Source: Gallionella sp. (lineage in GTDB: Bacteria > Pseudomonadota > Gammaproteobacteria > Burkholderiales > Gallionellaceae). From it: a stretch of DNA of 5,695 nt. Made by a program: the position numbers and the translations under genes. Location of the stretch: assembly GCA_029850565.1 (NCBI GenBank), contig JARCRR010000012.1, forward strand, positions 1 through 5,695, given 5' to 3'. This document shows positions 1 to 5,695 of the stretch, in pieces (position 1 is the stretch's first letter; each line of letters starts with the position of its first letter). Under the pieces are notes generated by a model, which saw only the letters and a list, made by a program, of their open reading frames with translations, had not been told where the DNA came from and searched no databases.

Positions 1-68
1 ACGCCGCCGATGATGAGCTTGCGGCCTTCCACCAATTGATGAACGTCGAAACCTTGTCCGATTCTCAT
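1..68 (-). CDS. ispF: IspF, 2-C-methyl-D-erythritol 2,4-cyclodiphosphate synthase (N-terminal fragment, runs off the left edge)
   Basis: Only the first 22 codons plus 2 bases lie in the window. They read MRIGQGFDVHQLVEG followed by RKLIIGGV, the hallmark N-terminus of IspF, which converts CDP-ME 2-phosphate to ME-cPP and CMP in the cytosolic MEP pathway. Asp8 and His10 of the DVH motif match the family's divalent-metal ligands. The ATG (66-68) overlaps the ispD stop codon in an ATGA junction, so the two genes are almost certainly co-transcribed and probably translationally coupled. An AAGGA ribosome-binding site lies 6 nt upstream, inside the end of ispD. The full protein is normally about 160 residues, so roughly 85% is outside the window. 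Identity is secure despite the short length, because both the sequence and the ispD neighbour agree. Confidence 0.95.
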   Translation of the reverse strand, partial: MRIGQGFDVHQLVEGRKLIIGG

Positions 69-745
69 TTGTGATCCTTCAGTAACAGTTCGGCCAATAC
101 GATGTCCTGCGGATAGGTGACCTTGAAGTTGCTGCTATCGCTCGCCACCAGTTTCGGCTGTAGCCCCAGCGCTTCGATGGCGGAGGCCTCGTCGGTGACC
201 GTTTTGCATTGTTGCAGTGCCTGCGCCAGCAATCCGGCGCGGAACATCTGCGGTGTCTGCGCTTGCCACAGCCCTTCGCGCGGTTCGGTATGCGCGATGC
301 GTTGCTTCGAGTCGCCACGCTTCAACGTATCCGCCACCGGTACGGCAAGGATGCCGCCAACGGGATCGACGCGTAGCTCGGCGATCATGCGCGCCAACAG
401 ATGCGCACTCAGACAGGGGCGCGCCGCGTCGTGTACCAGCACCCAATCATCCGGCTCCAACTCGGAAGCCAACAAGCCGTTCGCCACACTCTCGGCGCGC
501 GTCGCGCCGCCGCAGTAGAGCGGTTCCAACTTGCCCGCGCAATGCGACCAATCGTAGCGCGCGAAATATTCGTCATCGGGAGCCAGCACCACGAACACAG
601 TCTTGATGCTGGGATTGGCGCACAGCGTGGACAGCGCGTGCCAGATCATGGGCCGTCCGGCCAGATCGAGATATTGCTTGGGCAACTCGTTGCCCATGCG
701 GGCGCCGAAACCGGCGGCGGGGACTAATGCGTGGAATTCAGACAT
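65..745 (-). CDS. ispD: IspD, 2-C-methyl-D-erythritol 4-phosphate cytidylyltransferase
   Basis: This 226-residue cytosolic enzyme transfers CMP from CTP to methylerythritol 4-phosphate, the third step of the MEP isoprenoid pathway. The length fits the family (about 225-240). The N-terminal CTP-binding loop PAAGFGARMG (residues 9-18) carries the expected Arg16, followed by Lys23 in PKQY. HDAARP is at 105-110, DTLKR at about 139-143, Arg156 in the REGLW segment, TDEASAIE at 184-191, and Lys208 in NFKVTYPQD. These match the conserved catalytic and substrate-binding positions of E. coli IspD (Arg20, Lys27, Arg157, Lys213). The protein appears intact. The ATG at 743-745 is the natural start because the conserved loop begins 8 residues later. 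It lacks a close Shine-Dalgarno: the nearest GGGAG is about 17 nt away, with a small hairpin between. The stop overlaps the ispF ATG. The gene lies 46 bp downstream of the receptor gene on the same strand, so read-through from it is possible. Confidence 0.97.
   Translation of the reverse strand: MSEFHALVPAAGFGARMGNELPKQYLDLAGRPMIWHALSTLCANPSIKTVFVVLAPDDEYFARYDWSHCAGKLEPLYCGGATRAESVANGLLASELEPDDWVLVHDAARPCLSAHLLARMIAELRVDPVGGILAVPVADTLKRGDSKQRIAHTEPREGLWQAQTPQMFRAGLLAQALQQCKTVTDEASAIEALGLQPKLVASDSSNFKVTYPQDIVLAELLLKDHK
75..79 (-). promoter_or_regulatory. Ribosome-binding site of ispF inside the ispD 3' end
   Basis: Read on the minus strand this is AAGGA, 6 nt before the ispF ATG and within the last codons of ispD. 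It supports the ATG at 66-68 as the ispF start and translation coupled to ispD termination. Confidence 0.75.
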
Positions 746-750
746 GACGC

Positions 751-765
751 GAGTTTACCAAACTC
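751..765 (-). promoter_or_regulatory. Short perfect hairpin just upstream of the ispD start
   Basis: GAGTTT (751-756) and AAACTC (760-765) form a perfect 6-bp inverted repeat around a 3-nt loop. Flanking CGC (748-750) and GCG (768-770) can add three more pairs across a 2-nt bulge. On the transcript the hairpin ends 5 nt before the ispD ATG and overlaps the only SD-like sequence, GGGAG (763-767). There is no following T-run, so it is not a standard intrinsic terminator for the upstream receptor gene. It could modulate ispD translation or be an operator; the role is inferred. Confidence 0.4.
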
Positions 766-791
766 CCGCGCCTCACACCCGTGCTCGCAGA

Positions 792-3293
792 TCAAGTGAA
801 CTTGAATCCGTCTGCCACCACCTGCCGGCAGGCATCGACCACTTGCTCGTCGTAGTGTATGCCACGATTGGCGGTGATCTCATCCAATGCGGCCTGCATG
901 CCCAATGCCGCGCGATAGGGACGATGCGATGCCATCGACTCCACCACATCGGCAACGGCGACGATCCTGGCTTCCATGAGTATCGCTTCGGCTTTGAGCC
1001 CCTGCGGATAACCGGAGCCATCCATACGTTCGTGGTGCTGGTGTGCGATCTCGGCCACCGGCCACGAGAACCGGACATCCTTGAGGATATTGAAACCCAT
1101 CGTGGCGTGTTCATGCACGATCTGCATCTCGATCGTTGTCAGCCGGGTCGGTTTGCTGAGTACCTCCGCAGGGACACCGATCTTGCCGATATCGTGGATC
1201 GTCGCTCCCATATAGATACCCTTGATACGCTCCTCGTCCAGCCCCATCACGCGGGCGATGGCAACCGCCAATGTGGCCACACGCCGCTGGTGTCCGGCCG
1301 TGTACGGGTCGCGCAATTCGACCGCCATGGACACCGTACGGATGGTGCCTTCCAAGGCCTGCTCCAATACGCGTTTCTGCTCGCTTAGTGCTCGCTCGGC
1401 TAACTTGATCAGCGTCACATCCTGCACCGTCCCCAGCGAACGCAACGGTTCACCCGCATCGTCAAAGGTCGTTTCGCATTTTTCCAGCACATATTTGACG
1501 CGGCCATCCTTCATCAGCAGACGGTGTTCAATCTGGTAGGGAGAACGATTCTTGAGTGAATCGTTGAAGGCCTTGTTGACCGCATCCCGATCCTCGGGAT
1601 GGATACCGTCAAGGAAACCTTCGTAGGTGGCGCCGAACTGTTGCGGGTCGATCTCGAAGATACGGAATATCTCATCCGACCACTTAAGATCGTTATTCAG
1701 CAGATCGAGTTGCCAGTGTCCCAGATGCGCCATACGCTGCGCCTCGGCCAGTTTGACCGCACTCTCGCGCAACTCGTCTTCCATGTGTTTGCTCGCGGTG
1801 ATATCTACCGATATCCCCAGCAGATGGGTGGGACGGCCTGTTTCGTCGTAGAGCCCGGTCTTGAAGGTATGCAACCACTTCTCGCTGCCGTCTGCGGTCT
1901 TGATCGGCTCCTCGGGAATCACCAGCATTTTGCGACTCTCCAGCACCGCCCTGTCCTTCTGGATGAAGGCATCGGCCTGCTCTTGCGGGAAGAAATCATG
2001 ATCGTTCTTGCCTATCAGGTCGGCGCGGGCATAACCCAGCAATTGCTCGCCCGCACGGTTGAACAGTTCGAAACGCAGATCGTCGGCGCGCTTGAGGAAC
2101 ACCATCGCAGGGATGTTCTCGACGATGGAATCCAGCAGCAGTTTGGAATTCTTCAGTTCATCTCTGACATGCAACCGTTCGGAGATATCGAGGAAGGTCA
2201 CCACTGCACCGTGCTTGTGCCCTTCCTTGATTACCGGGTAGGACCAATACTCGACCGGGAAGGAACTGCCGTCCTTGCGCCAGAGTATCTCGTCATCGAC
2301 ATGGTAGGACTTGCCCTCACGAATGGATGAATAGGTAGGGCACTCCGTATTGGGATAATGCGAACCGTCCTTGCGCGTGTGATGCACCAGCGCGTGCATG
2401 CTCTTGCCGAGCAACTCGGAAGCGTCGCCATAGCCGAGTGCCTTCACCCCTGCCGCGTTGATAAAGGTGCAGTTCCCGTGCATATCCTGACCATAGATGG
2501 CATGGGCGATCGAGTTGGCCAACAACGTGACCTGCGCCTCGCTCTGCTCGATTGACCGGATCGCGCGACTTCTCCACCGGCCACTCACGGACAAGCCTAG
2601 CAGTCCCAACACCCAGATCAGCCCGTGACCGCCGATCAGCGCATTGCGCTCGTTGCGATCGTCCTGCAACAAACCATCAATAGGGATAGAGATGCTGACT
2701 CCGCCACGGATATCGCCCAGCTTATCGCCGTATTGGGCATGGCACTTCAGGCAGTCCTGCTCGGTGACCATCGGCTTCATGTAGCGGTAGTAGGTCTTGC
2801 CGTCCGGCATTACGTCGACCGAAGCATATTTCTTGTCGCCACGCGCAAAAGCTTCGAGTGCCTGTCGTTCCCATGCATCCGCCGCATTGACCGGATTGAT
2901 TGGCCTCAAGCTGGCGATATGCCCGCGTAACGTACTGCTGCTGACCATGCTTTCATGCACGAACCTGATGATATATGCCGAATTCAGCAGGGTCAGGTGT
3001 TTGCCGGACGGGGTAGTGACATCGCGTTCCGGCACATGACTCAACCACGGACTGGGCTGCACCTTATCGGTGACCGGCACATACACACCGCCGCTGTGGA
3101 TGATCCAATTGCGGTATTCCATATCCATGGCATGGATAGAAGCAGCCTCGGAGTGCAAGCTCGTTTCGAAAGAGTGGTGTTGGAAATACAGCGTCCAGCC
3201 GAGCGAGACAGCAATGATCACGCTCCATGTCAACATCAGAAAACGGATGTTGCGTTTCAGCGAACCGACTCTGGAATATTCGATGTTTCGCAT
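792..3293 (-). CDS. Membrane receptor: periplasmic heme-c DUF3365 domain, three PAS domains and an HD-GYP cyclic-di-GMP phosphodiesterase
   Basis: This is an 833-residue inner-membrane signalling protein. After a basic N-terminus comes a membrane helix (about 16-37), then a periplasmic domain (about 38-217) resembling DUF3365/Tll0287. That domain contains one CxxCH heme-c motif, Cys181-Leu-Lys-Cys184-His185, followed by the family-like GDIRGGVSISIPI stretch. A second helix spans about 218-237. Three cytoplasmic PAS/PAC units follow at about 250-373, 383-503 and 512-632, each ending in a DI or DV segment, and then a short linker helix. The output is HD-GYP (about 645-833): His668, HDIGKIGVP at 700-708, His729, HHERMDGSGYP at 753-763, and Asp782 in the RIVAVADVV segment. 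All signature metal-site and GYP residues are present, so it is predicted to hydrolyse cyclic-di-GMP. No GGDEF, EAL or kinase domain is present. The ATG is backed by AAGGCAGG ending 9 nt upstream. The sensed ligand or redox signal is unknown. It precedes ispD by 46 bp and diverges from mfd. Confidence 0.9.
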   Translation of the reverse strand: MRNIEYSRVGSLKRNIRFLMLTWSVIIAVSLGWTLYFQHHSFETSLHSEAASIHAMDMEYRNWIIHSGGVYVPVTDKVQPSPWLSHVPERDVTTPSGKHLTLLNSAYIIRFVHESMVSSSTLRGHIASLRPINPVNAADAWERQALEAFARGDKKYASVDVMPDGKTYYRYMKPMVTEQDCLKCHAQYGDKLGDIRGGVSISIPIDGLLQDDRNERNALIGGHGLIWVLGLLGLSVSGRWRSRAIRSIEQSEAQVTLLANSIAHAIYGQDMHGNCTFINAAGVKALGYGDASELLGKSMHALVHHTRKDGSHYPNTECPTYSSIREGKSYHVDDEILWRKDGSSFPVEYWSYPVIKEGHKHGAVVTFLDISERLHVRDELKNSKLLLDSIVENIPAMVFLKRADDLRFELFNRAGEQLLGYARADLIGKNDHDFFPQEQADAFIQKDRAVLESRKMLVIPEEPIKTADGSEKWLHTFKTGLYDETGRPTHLLGISVDITASKHMEDELRESAVKLAEAQRMAHLGHWQLDLLNNDLKWSDEIFRIFEIDPQQFGATYEGFLDGIHPEDRDAVNKAFNDSLKNRSPYQIEHRLLMKDGRVKYVLEKCETTFDDAGEPLRSLGTVQDVTLIKLAERALSEQKRVLEQALEGTIRTVSMAVELRDPYTAGHQRRVATLAVAIARVMGLDEERIKGIYMGATIHDIGKIGVPAEVLSKPTRLTTIEMQIVHEHATMGFNILKDVRFSWPVAEIAHQHHERMDGSGYPQGLKAEAILMEARIVAVADVVESMASHRPYRAALGMQAALDEITANRGIHYDEQVVDACRQVVADGFKFT

Positions 3294-3318
3294 TGATTCT
3301 GACCTGCCTTAGGTTAAA

Positions 3319-3329
3319 GACATCTCGGC
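3319..3329 (+). repeat. 11-bp direct repeat, copy 1
   Basis: GACATCTCGGC occurs here and again, exactly, at 3365-3375, 46 bp further right. This copy lies in the predicted leader or start-site region of the receptor gene, 26 bp from its ATG. An exact 11-mer repeat within a 141-bp intergenic region suggests a repeated protein-binding site. Confidence 0.6.
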
Positions 3330-3334
3330 TGTTG

Positions 3335-3340
3335 ATGATA
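3335..3340 (-). promoter_or_regulatory. Possible -10 element for the receptor gene
   Basis: Read on the minus strand this is TATCAT, about 41 nt before the receptor ATG, which would give a leader of roughly 35 nt. The hexamer at the expected -35 distance (ATGCAC with a 17-nt spacer) is poor, so this is a weak candidate that might need an activator. Confidence 0.2.
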
Positions 3341-3364
3341 CACACCCATACGAACATGTGCATT

Positions 3365-3375
3365 GACATCTCGGC
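3365..3375 (+). repeat. 11-bp direct repeat, copy 2
   Basis: This second exact copy of GACATCTCGGC overlaps a TTGACA hexamer (3363-3368). It also runs into the left arm of the perfect inverted repeat that ends just before the mfd -10 element. Confidence 0.6.
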
Positions 3376-3401
3376 ATCAATACCGAGACTCGATGCCGAG
3401 A
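3369..3401. promoter_or_regulatory. Operator-like perfect 10-bp inverted repeat in the mfd/receptor divergent region
   Basis: The left arm TCTCGGCATC (3369-3378) and right arm GATGCCGAGA (3392-3401) are perfectly complementary around a 13-nt centre. The arms are 23 bp apart centre to centre, close to two helical turns. The centre contains a further CCGAGA (3383-3388), which could pair alternatively with the left arm, and the odd palindrome CGAG-A-CTCG (3384-3392). The repeat ends 1 bp before TATAAT (3403-3408), so it occupies the whole expected -35 region of mfd. This placement argues for an operator rather than a terminator, since no gene ends here and there is no T-run. The binding protein is unknown. 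Confidence 0.6.
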
Positions 3402-3402
3402 G

Positions 3403-3408
3403 TATAAT
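3403..3408 (+). promoter_or_regulatory. Consensus -10 element, probable mfd promoter
   Basis: TATAAT lies 26 bp before the mfd ATG, predicting initiation near 3415 and a leader of about 20 nt. The sequence 16-18 bp upstream does not resemble TTGACA; a perfect TTGACA exists at 3363-3368, but the spacer would be 34 bp, too long for sigma-70. No TGn extension is present. The promoter may be weak or activator-dependent through the overlapping inverted repeat. Confidence 0.55.
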
Positions 3409-3434
3409 GCGCGCCTTTGTTGCAGGCTGTTTCC

Positions 3435-5695
3435 ATGCTTTTTTCATCCAGACATTCCCGTCCGCGTTACACCCACTTAGTCGGCTCCTCTGATGCCTTG
3501 GCTTTAGCGCAATACGCCGCCGAACATTCACCGCTGGTGGTCATCGCCGCCAACGCATTGGAAGCGCAACGGCTCGTTGAAGAAATACCTTTCTTCGATC
3601 CCAAGTTACGTGTGCATCTACTGCCCGACTGGGAGACCCTGCCCTACGACCACTTCTCACCGCATCAGGACTTAGTGTCGGAACGCCTTGCCACGCTGCA
3701 CCACATTCGAAGCCAAGCTTTTGATGTCGTCATCGTACCCATCACCACTGCACTGTATCCGCTGCCGCCCGTGTCTTATCTGGCGGCCTACACCTTCTTC
3801 CTGAAGAAGGGGGAGCGCCTAGACCTTGATGCTTTCCGCCAGCAGATGACGCTGGCCGGTTACAACCATGTGCAACAAGTGCTCATCCCCGGCGAATATT
3901 GCGTGCGCGGCGGCATCATCGACTTGTTCGCCATGGGCAGCGTGCTGCCCTACCGTATCGACCTGTTCGACGACGAGATCGAGACCATCGCCACCTTCGA
4001 TGTGGACACGCAACGCACCCTGTATCCGGTGCCGGAGATACGCATGCTGCCCGCGCGCGAGTTCCCCATGGATGAGAAGGGGCAGGCGACCTTCCGCCAG
4101 AATTTCCGCGACCGTTTCGAAGGCGATCCGTCCAAATGCCGCATCTACAAGGATGTGAGCAAGGGCATCGCCCCGGCGGGCATTGAGTATTACCTGCCGC
4201 TGTTCTTCGACAAGACCGCGACGCTGTTCGACTACCTGCCGCAGAACGCCACGCTGTGCCTGCATCACGATGTGGATGCCGCGATACAACAGTTCGCCGT
4301 GGATACTGCCTCGCGTTACAACCTGCTGCGCGGCGACCCGCAACATCCGTTGTTGGAAACGAAAGAGTTGTTCTTGGATGGTGAGCAGTTCTTCATTCGA
4401 GCAAAAGAATTCGCTCGAATTGATGTGGTGACGAATGAAACAGGCTCCACGTTCACTGCCTGCGCCACCGCCTCTATCCCCTCCATCGCCGTAGATCGCC
4501 GCGCCGAAGTCCCCACACAAAAGTTTGAGGATTTTCTGCGTAGCTACTCCGGTCGCGTGCTACTGCTGGCCGACAGCTTGGGACGTCGCGAGATCATGTC
4601 CGGCTATCTGAAGGAATACGACCTCACGCCCAGCGTGTGCGAGGACTACGCAGCATTCCTCGCCGGCAAAGAGAAGTTCATGCTTGGCGTCGGCCCTATC
4701 CAGATCGGCTTCGCACTACCGGATGAGAATATTTCCATCGTCACCGAGACCGAACTCTACGCCGCACAGCCGCGCAGCCGTGCCGCACGGGCCGCAAAGA
4801 AGAGCAACGTGGAAGGCATGTTGCGTGACCTGTCCGAACTCAAGACAGGCGACCCGGTGGTGCACGAACAGCACGGCATCGCGCGCTATCAAGGTTTGGT
4901 GAACCTCGACCTCGGCGAGGGTGAGAACGAGTTTCTGTTATTGGTGTACGCGGGCGAGGACAAGCTGTACGTGCCAGTTTCGCAACTGCACGTCATCAGC
5001 CGTTACAGCGGCGGTTCACCCGAGGCCGCCCCACTCCACAAGCTTGGCAGCGGCACCTGGGACAAAGCCAAGCGCCGCGCCATGCAACAAGTGCGCGACA
5101 CCGCCGCCGAGTTGCTCAACATCTACGCCCAACGCGCCACGCGCAAAGGCCATGCGTTCAAGCTCACCTATCACGACTACGAAGCGTTCGCGGAAGGCTT
5201 TGGGTTTGAAGAGACCGCCGATCAAGCCGCCGCCATCGAAGCCGTGTTGCTCGATCTGCAATCCGGCAAGCCGATGGATCGACTCATCTGCGGCGACGTG
5301 GGCTTCGGCAAGACCGAAGTCGCCTTGCGCGCCGCCTTTGTAGCGGTGATGGATGGCAAACAAGTCGCCGTACTGGTACCCACCACGCTGCTGGCGGAGC
5401 AACACTTCCAGAACTTCTCCACCCGCTTCGCCGACTGGCCGATCAAGATCGCCGAGTTGTCGCGCTTCCGCTCCACCAAGGAGGTATCGCAATCGCTGAA
5501 GGACTTGGCCGAAGGCAAGTTGGACATCGTCATCGGCACGCACAAGCTCATCCAAAAGGATGTGAAGTTCAACAACCTCGGCTTGGTCATCCTCGACGAA
5601 GAGCACCGCTTCGGCGTGCAACAAAAGGAACGCCTGAAGGCCTTGCGTGCAGAGGTGGATGTGCTGACGCTCACCGCGACACCGATACCGCGCAC
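3435..5695 (+). CDS. mfd: Mfd, transcription-repair coupling factor (N-terminal 753 residues, runs off the right edge)
   Basis: Mfd is an ATP-driven DNA translocase that removes stalled RNA polymerase and recruits UvrA for nucleotide-excision repair. The 753 visible codons include the UvrB-like module, with WETLPYDHFSPHQD at about 66-79 and the GEYCVRGGIIDLF segment at 153-165. The CarD-like RNA-polymerase-interaction domain covers about 469-545 (TGDPVVHEQHGIARYQG). The first RecA-like motor domain has Walker A GDVGFGKT at 620-627 (Lys626), motif Ia VLVPTTLLAEQH, Walker B DEEH at 721-724, and TATPIPR at 747-753. The frame is open throughout. Compared with about 1,150 residues in E. coli, roughly 395 residues are missing at the window edge: the second motor domain, TRG motif and C-terminal autoinhibitory domain. 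ATG 3435 is preferred, with AGG (3424-3426) 8 nt upstream; in-frame TTG codons at 3417 and 3420 are less likely, and a stop lies at 3405. It is transcribed divergently from the receptor gene. Confidence 0.97.
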   Translation, partial: MLFSSRHSRPRYTHLVGSSDALALAQYAAEHSPLVVIAANALEAQRLVEEIPFFDPKLRVHLLPDWETLPYDHFSPHQDLVSERLATLHHIRSQAFDVVIVPITTALYPLPPVSYLAAYTFFLKKGERLDLDAFRQQMTLAGYNHVQQVLIPGEYCVRGGIIDLFAMGSVLPYRIDLFDDEIETIATFDVDTQRTLYPVPEIRMLPAREFPMDEKGQATFRQNFRDRFEGDPSKCRIYKDVSKGIAPAGIEYYLPLFFDKTATLFDYLPQNATLCLHHDVDAAIQQFAVDTASRYNLLRGDPQHPLLETKELFLDGEQFFIRAKEFARIDVVTNETGSTFTACATASIPSIAVDRRAEVPTQKFEDFLRSYSGRVLLLADSLGRREIMSGYLKEYDLTPSVCEDYAAFLAGKEKFMLGVGPIQIGFALPDENISIVTETELYAAQPRSRAARAAKKSNVEGMLRDLSELKTGDPVVHEQHGIARYQGLVNLDLGEGENEFLLLVYAGEDKLYVPVSQLHVISRYSGGSPEAAPLHKLGSGTWDKAKRRAMQQVRDTAAELLNIYAQRATRKGHAFKLTYHDYEAFAEGFGFEETADQAAAIEAVLLDLQSGKPMDRLICGDVGFGKTEVALRAAFVAVMDGKQVAVLVPTTLLAEQHFQNFSTRFADWPIKIAELSRFRSTKEVSQSLKDLAEGKLDIVIGTHKLIQKDVKFNNLGLVILDEEHRFGVQQKERLKALRAEVDVLTLTATPIPR
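4395..4420. repeat. 8-bp inverted repeat inside mfd
   Basis: ATTCGAGC (4395-4402) and GCTCGAAT (4413-4420) are perfect inverted copies around a 10-nt AT-rich centre ending in GAATTC. They lie in codons about 321-329 of mfd, in a poorly conserved part of the protein. The surrounding stretch (about 4350-4440) uses more A/T-ending codons than its flanks. It may be chance or an old small insertion; the reading frame is undisturbed. Confidence 0.35.

Noticed and set aside
751..765. The hairpin as a rho-independent terminator of the receptor gene.
   Set aside because: The stem is only 6 bp and no T-run follows on the transcribed strand; the ispD start codon follows after 5 nt.
603..1388. A 261-codon open frame on the plus strand across the ispD start and the HD-GYP coding region.
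   Set aside because: It is antisense to two well-recognised genes, its translation has no recognisable domain, and its openness follows from codon bias in the real genes.
1599..2330. A 243-codon open frame on the plus strand, antisense to the PAS region.
   Set aside because: It is a shadow of the receptor gene with no family-like motifs and no convincing start signal.
3369..3401. The inverted repeat as a bidirectional terminator or insertion-sequence end.
   Set aside because: No gene ends at this site because the flanking genes diverge. There is no T-run, no transposase, and no flanking target duplication.
3064..3531. A 155-codon minus-strand frame spanning the divergent intergenic region and both gene starts.
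   Set aside because: It overlaps the N-termini of two confident genes and the promoter region, and its translation resembles no known protein.
3819..4520. A 233-codon minus-strand open frame inside mfd.
   Set aside because: It is antisense to conserved Mfd sequence, and its low-complexity His/Gln/Gly-rich content is typical of a reverse-strand shadow.
5016..5624. A 202-codon minus-strand open frame inside mfd.
   Set aside because: It lies opposite the highly conserved Mfd motor motifs, whose codon pattern explains the open frame.

Overview
The window looks like core chromosome of a betaproteobacterium. I infer this from the Mfd and IspD sequences, the moderately GC-rich coding DNA, and a divergent mfd / ispD-ispF arrangement that is familiar in that class. 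A heme-c-type environmental receptor would suit a respiratory, aquatic or iron/sulfur-cycling member (Gallionellaceae/Nitrosomonadales-like), but that narrower placement is a guess. I see no mobile elements, tRNA or rRNA genes, or CRISPR array.

Layout: on the minus strand, reading from about 3.3 kb down to 1, are (i) a large membrane receptor of 833 residues (792-3293), (ii) ispD (65-745), and (iii) the first 22 codons of ispF (1-68), which overlaps the ispD stop by an ATGA junction. On the plus strand, mfd starts at 3435 and runs off the right edge after 753 codons. A 141-bp divergent control region (3294-3434) separates the receptor from mfd. A 46-bp gap (746-791) separates the receptor stop from the ispD start.

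Functions: IspD and IspF are two enzymes of the MEP isoprenoid pathway (CDP-methylerythritol synthesis and cyclisation). Mfd is the transcription-repair coupling factor. The receptor has a periplasmic DUF3365/Tll0287-like domain with one CxxCH heme-c site, two membrane segments, three PAS domains and a complete HD-GYP output domain. It is predicted to be a redox- or ligand-responsive cyclic-di-GMP phosphodiesterase. It has no evident metabolic link to its neighbours and looks inserted between mfd and ispDF.

The most unusual non-coding signal is in the divergent region. It holds four copies of TCTCGG (two per strand), an 11-bp direct repeat, and a perfect 10-bp inverted repeat that ends 1 bp before a consensus TATAAT. 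This resembles an operator cluster able to influence both mfd and the receptor gene. I found no clear evidence of a wholly new multi-gene system; the receptor and this control region are the parts most worth following up.
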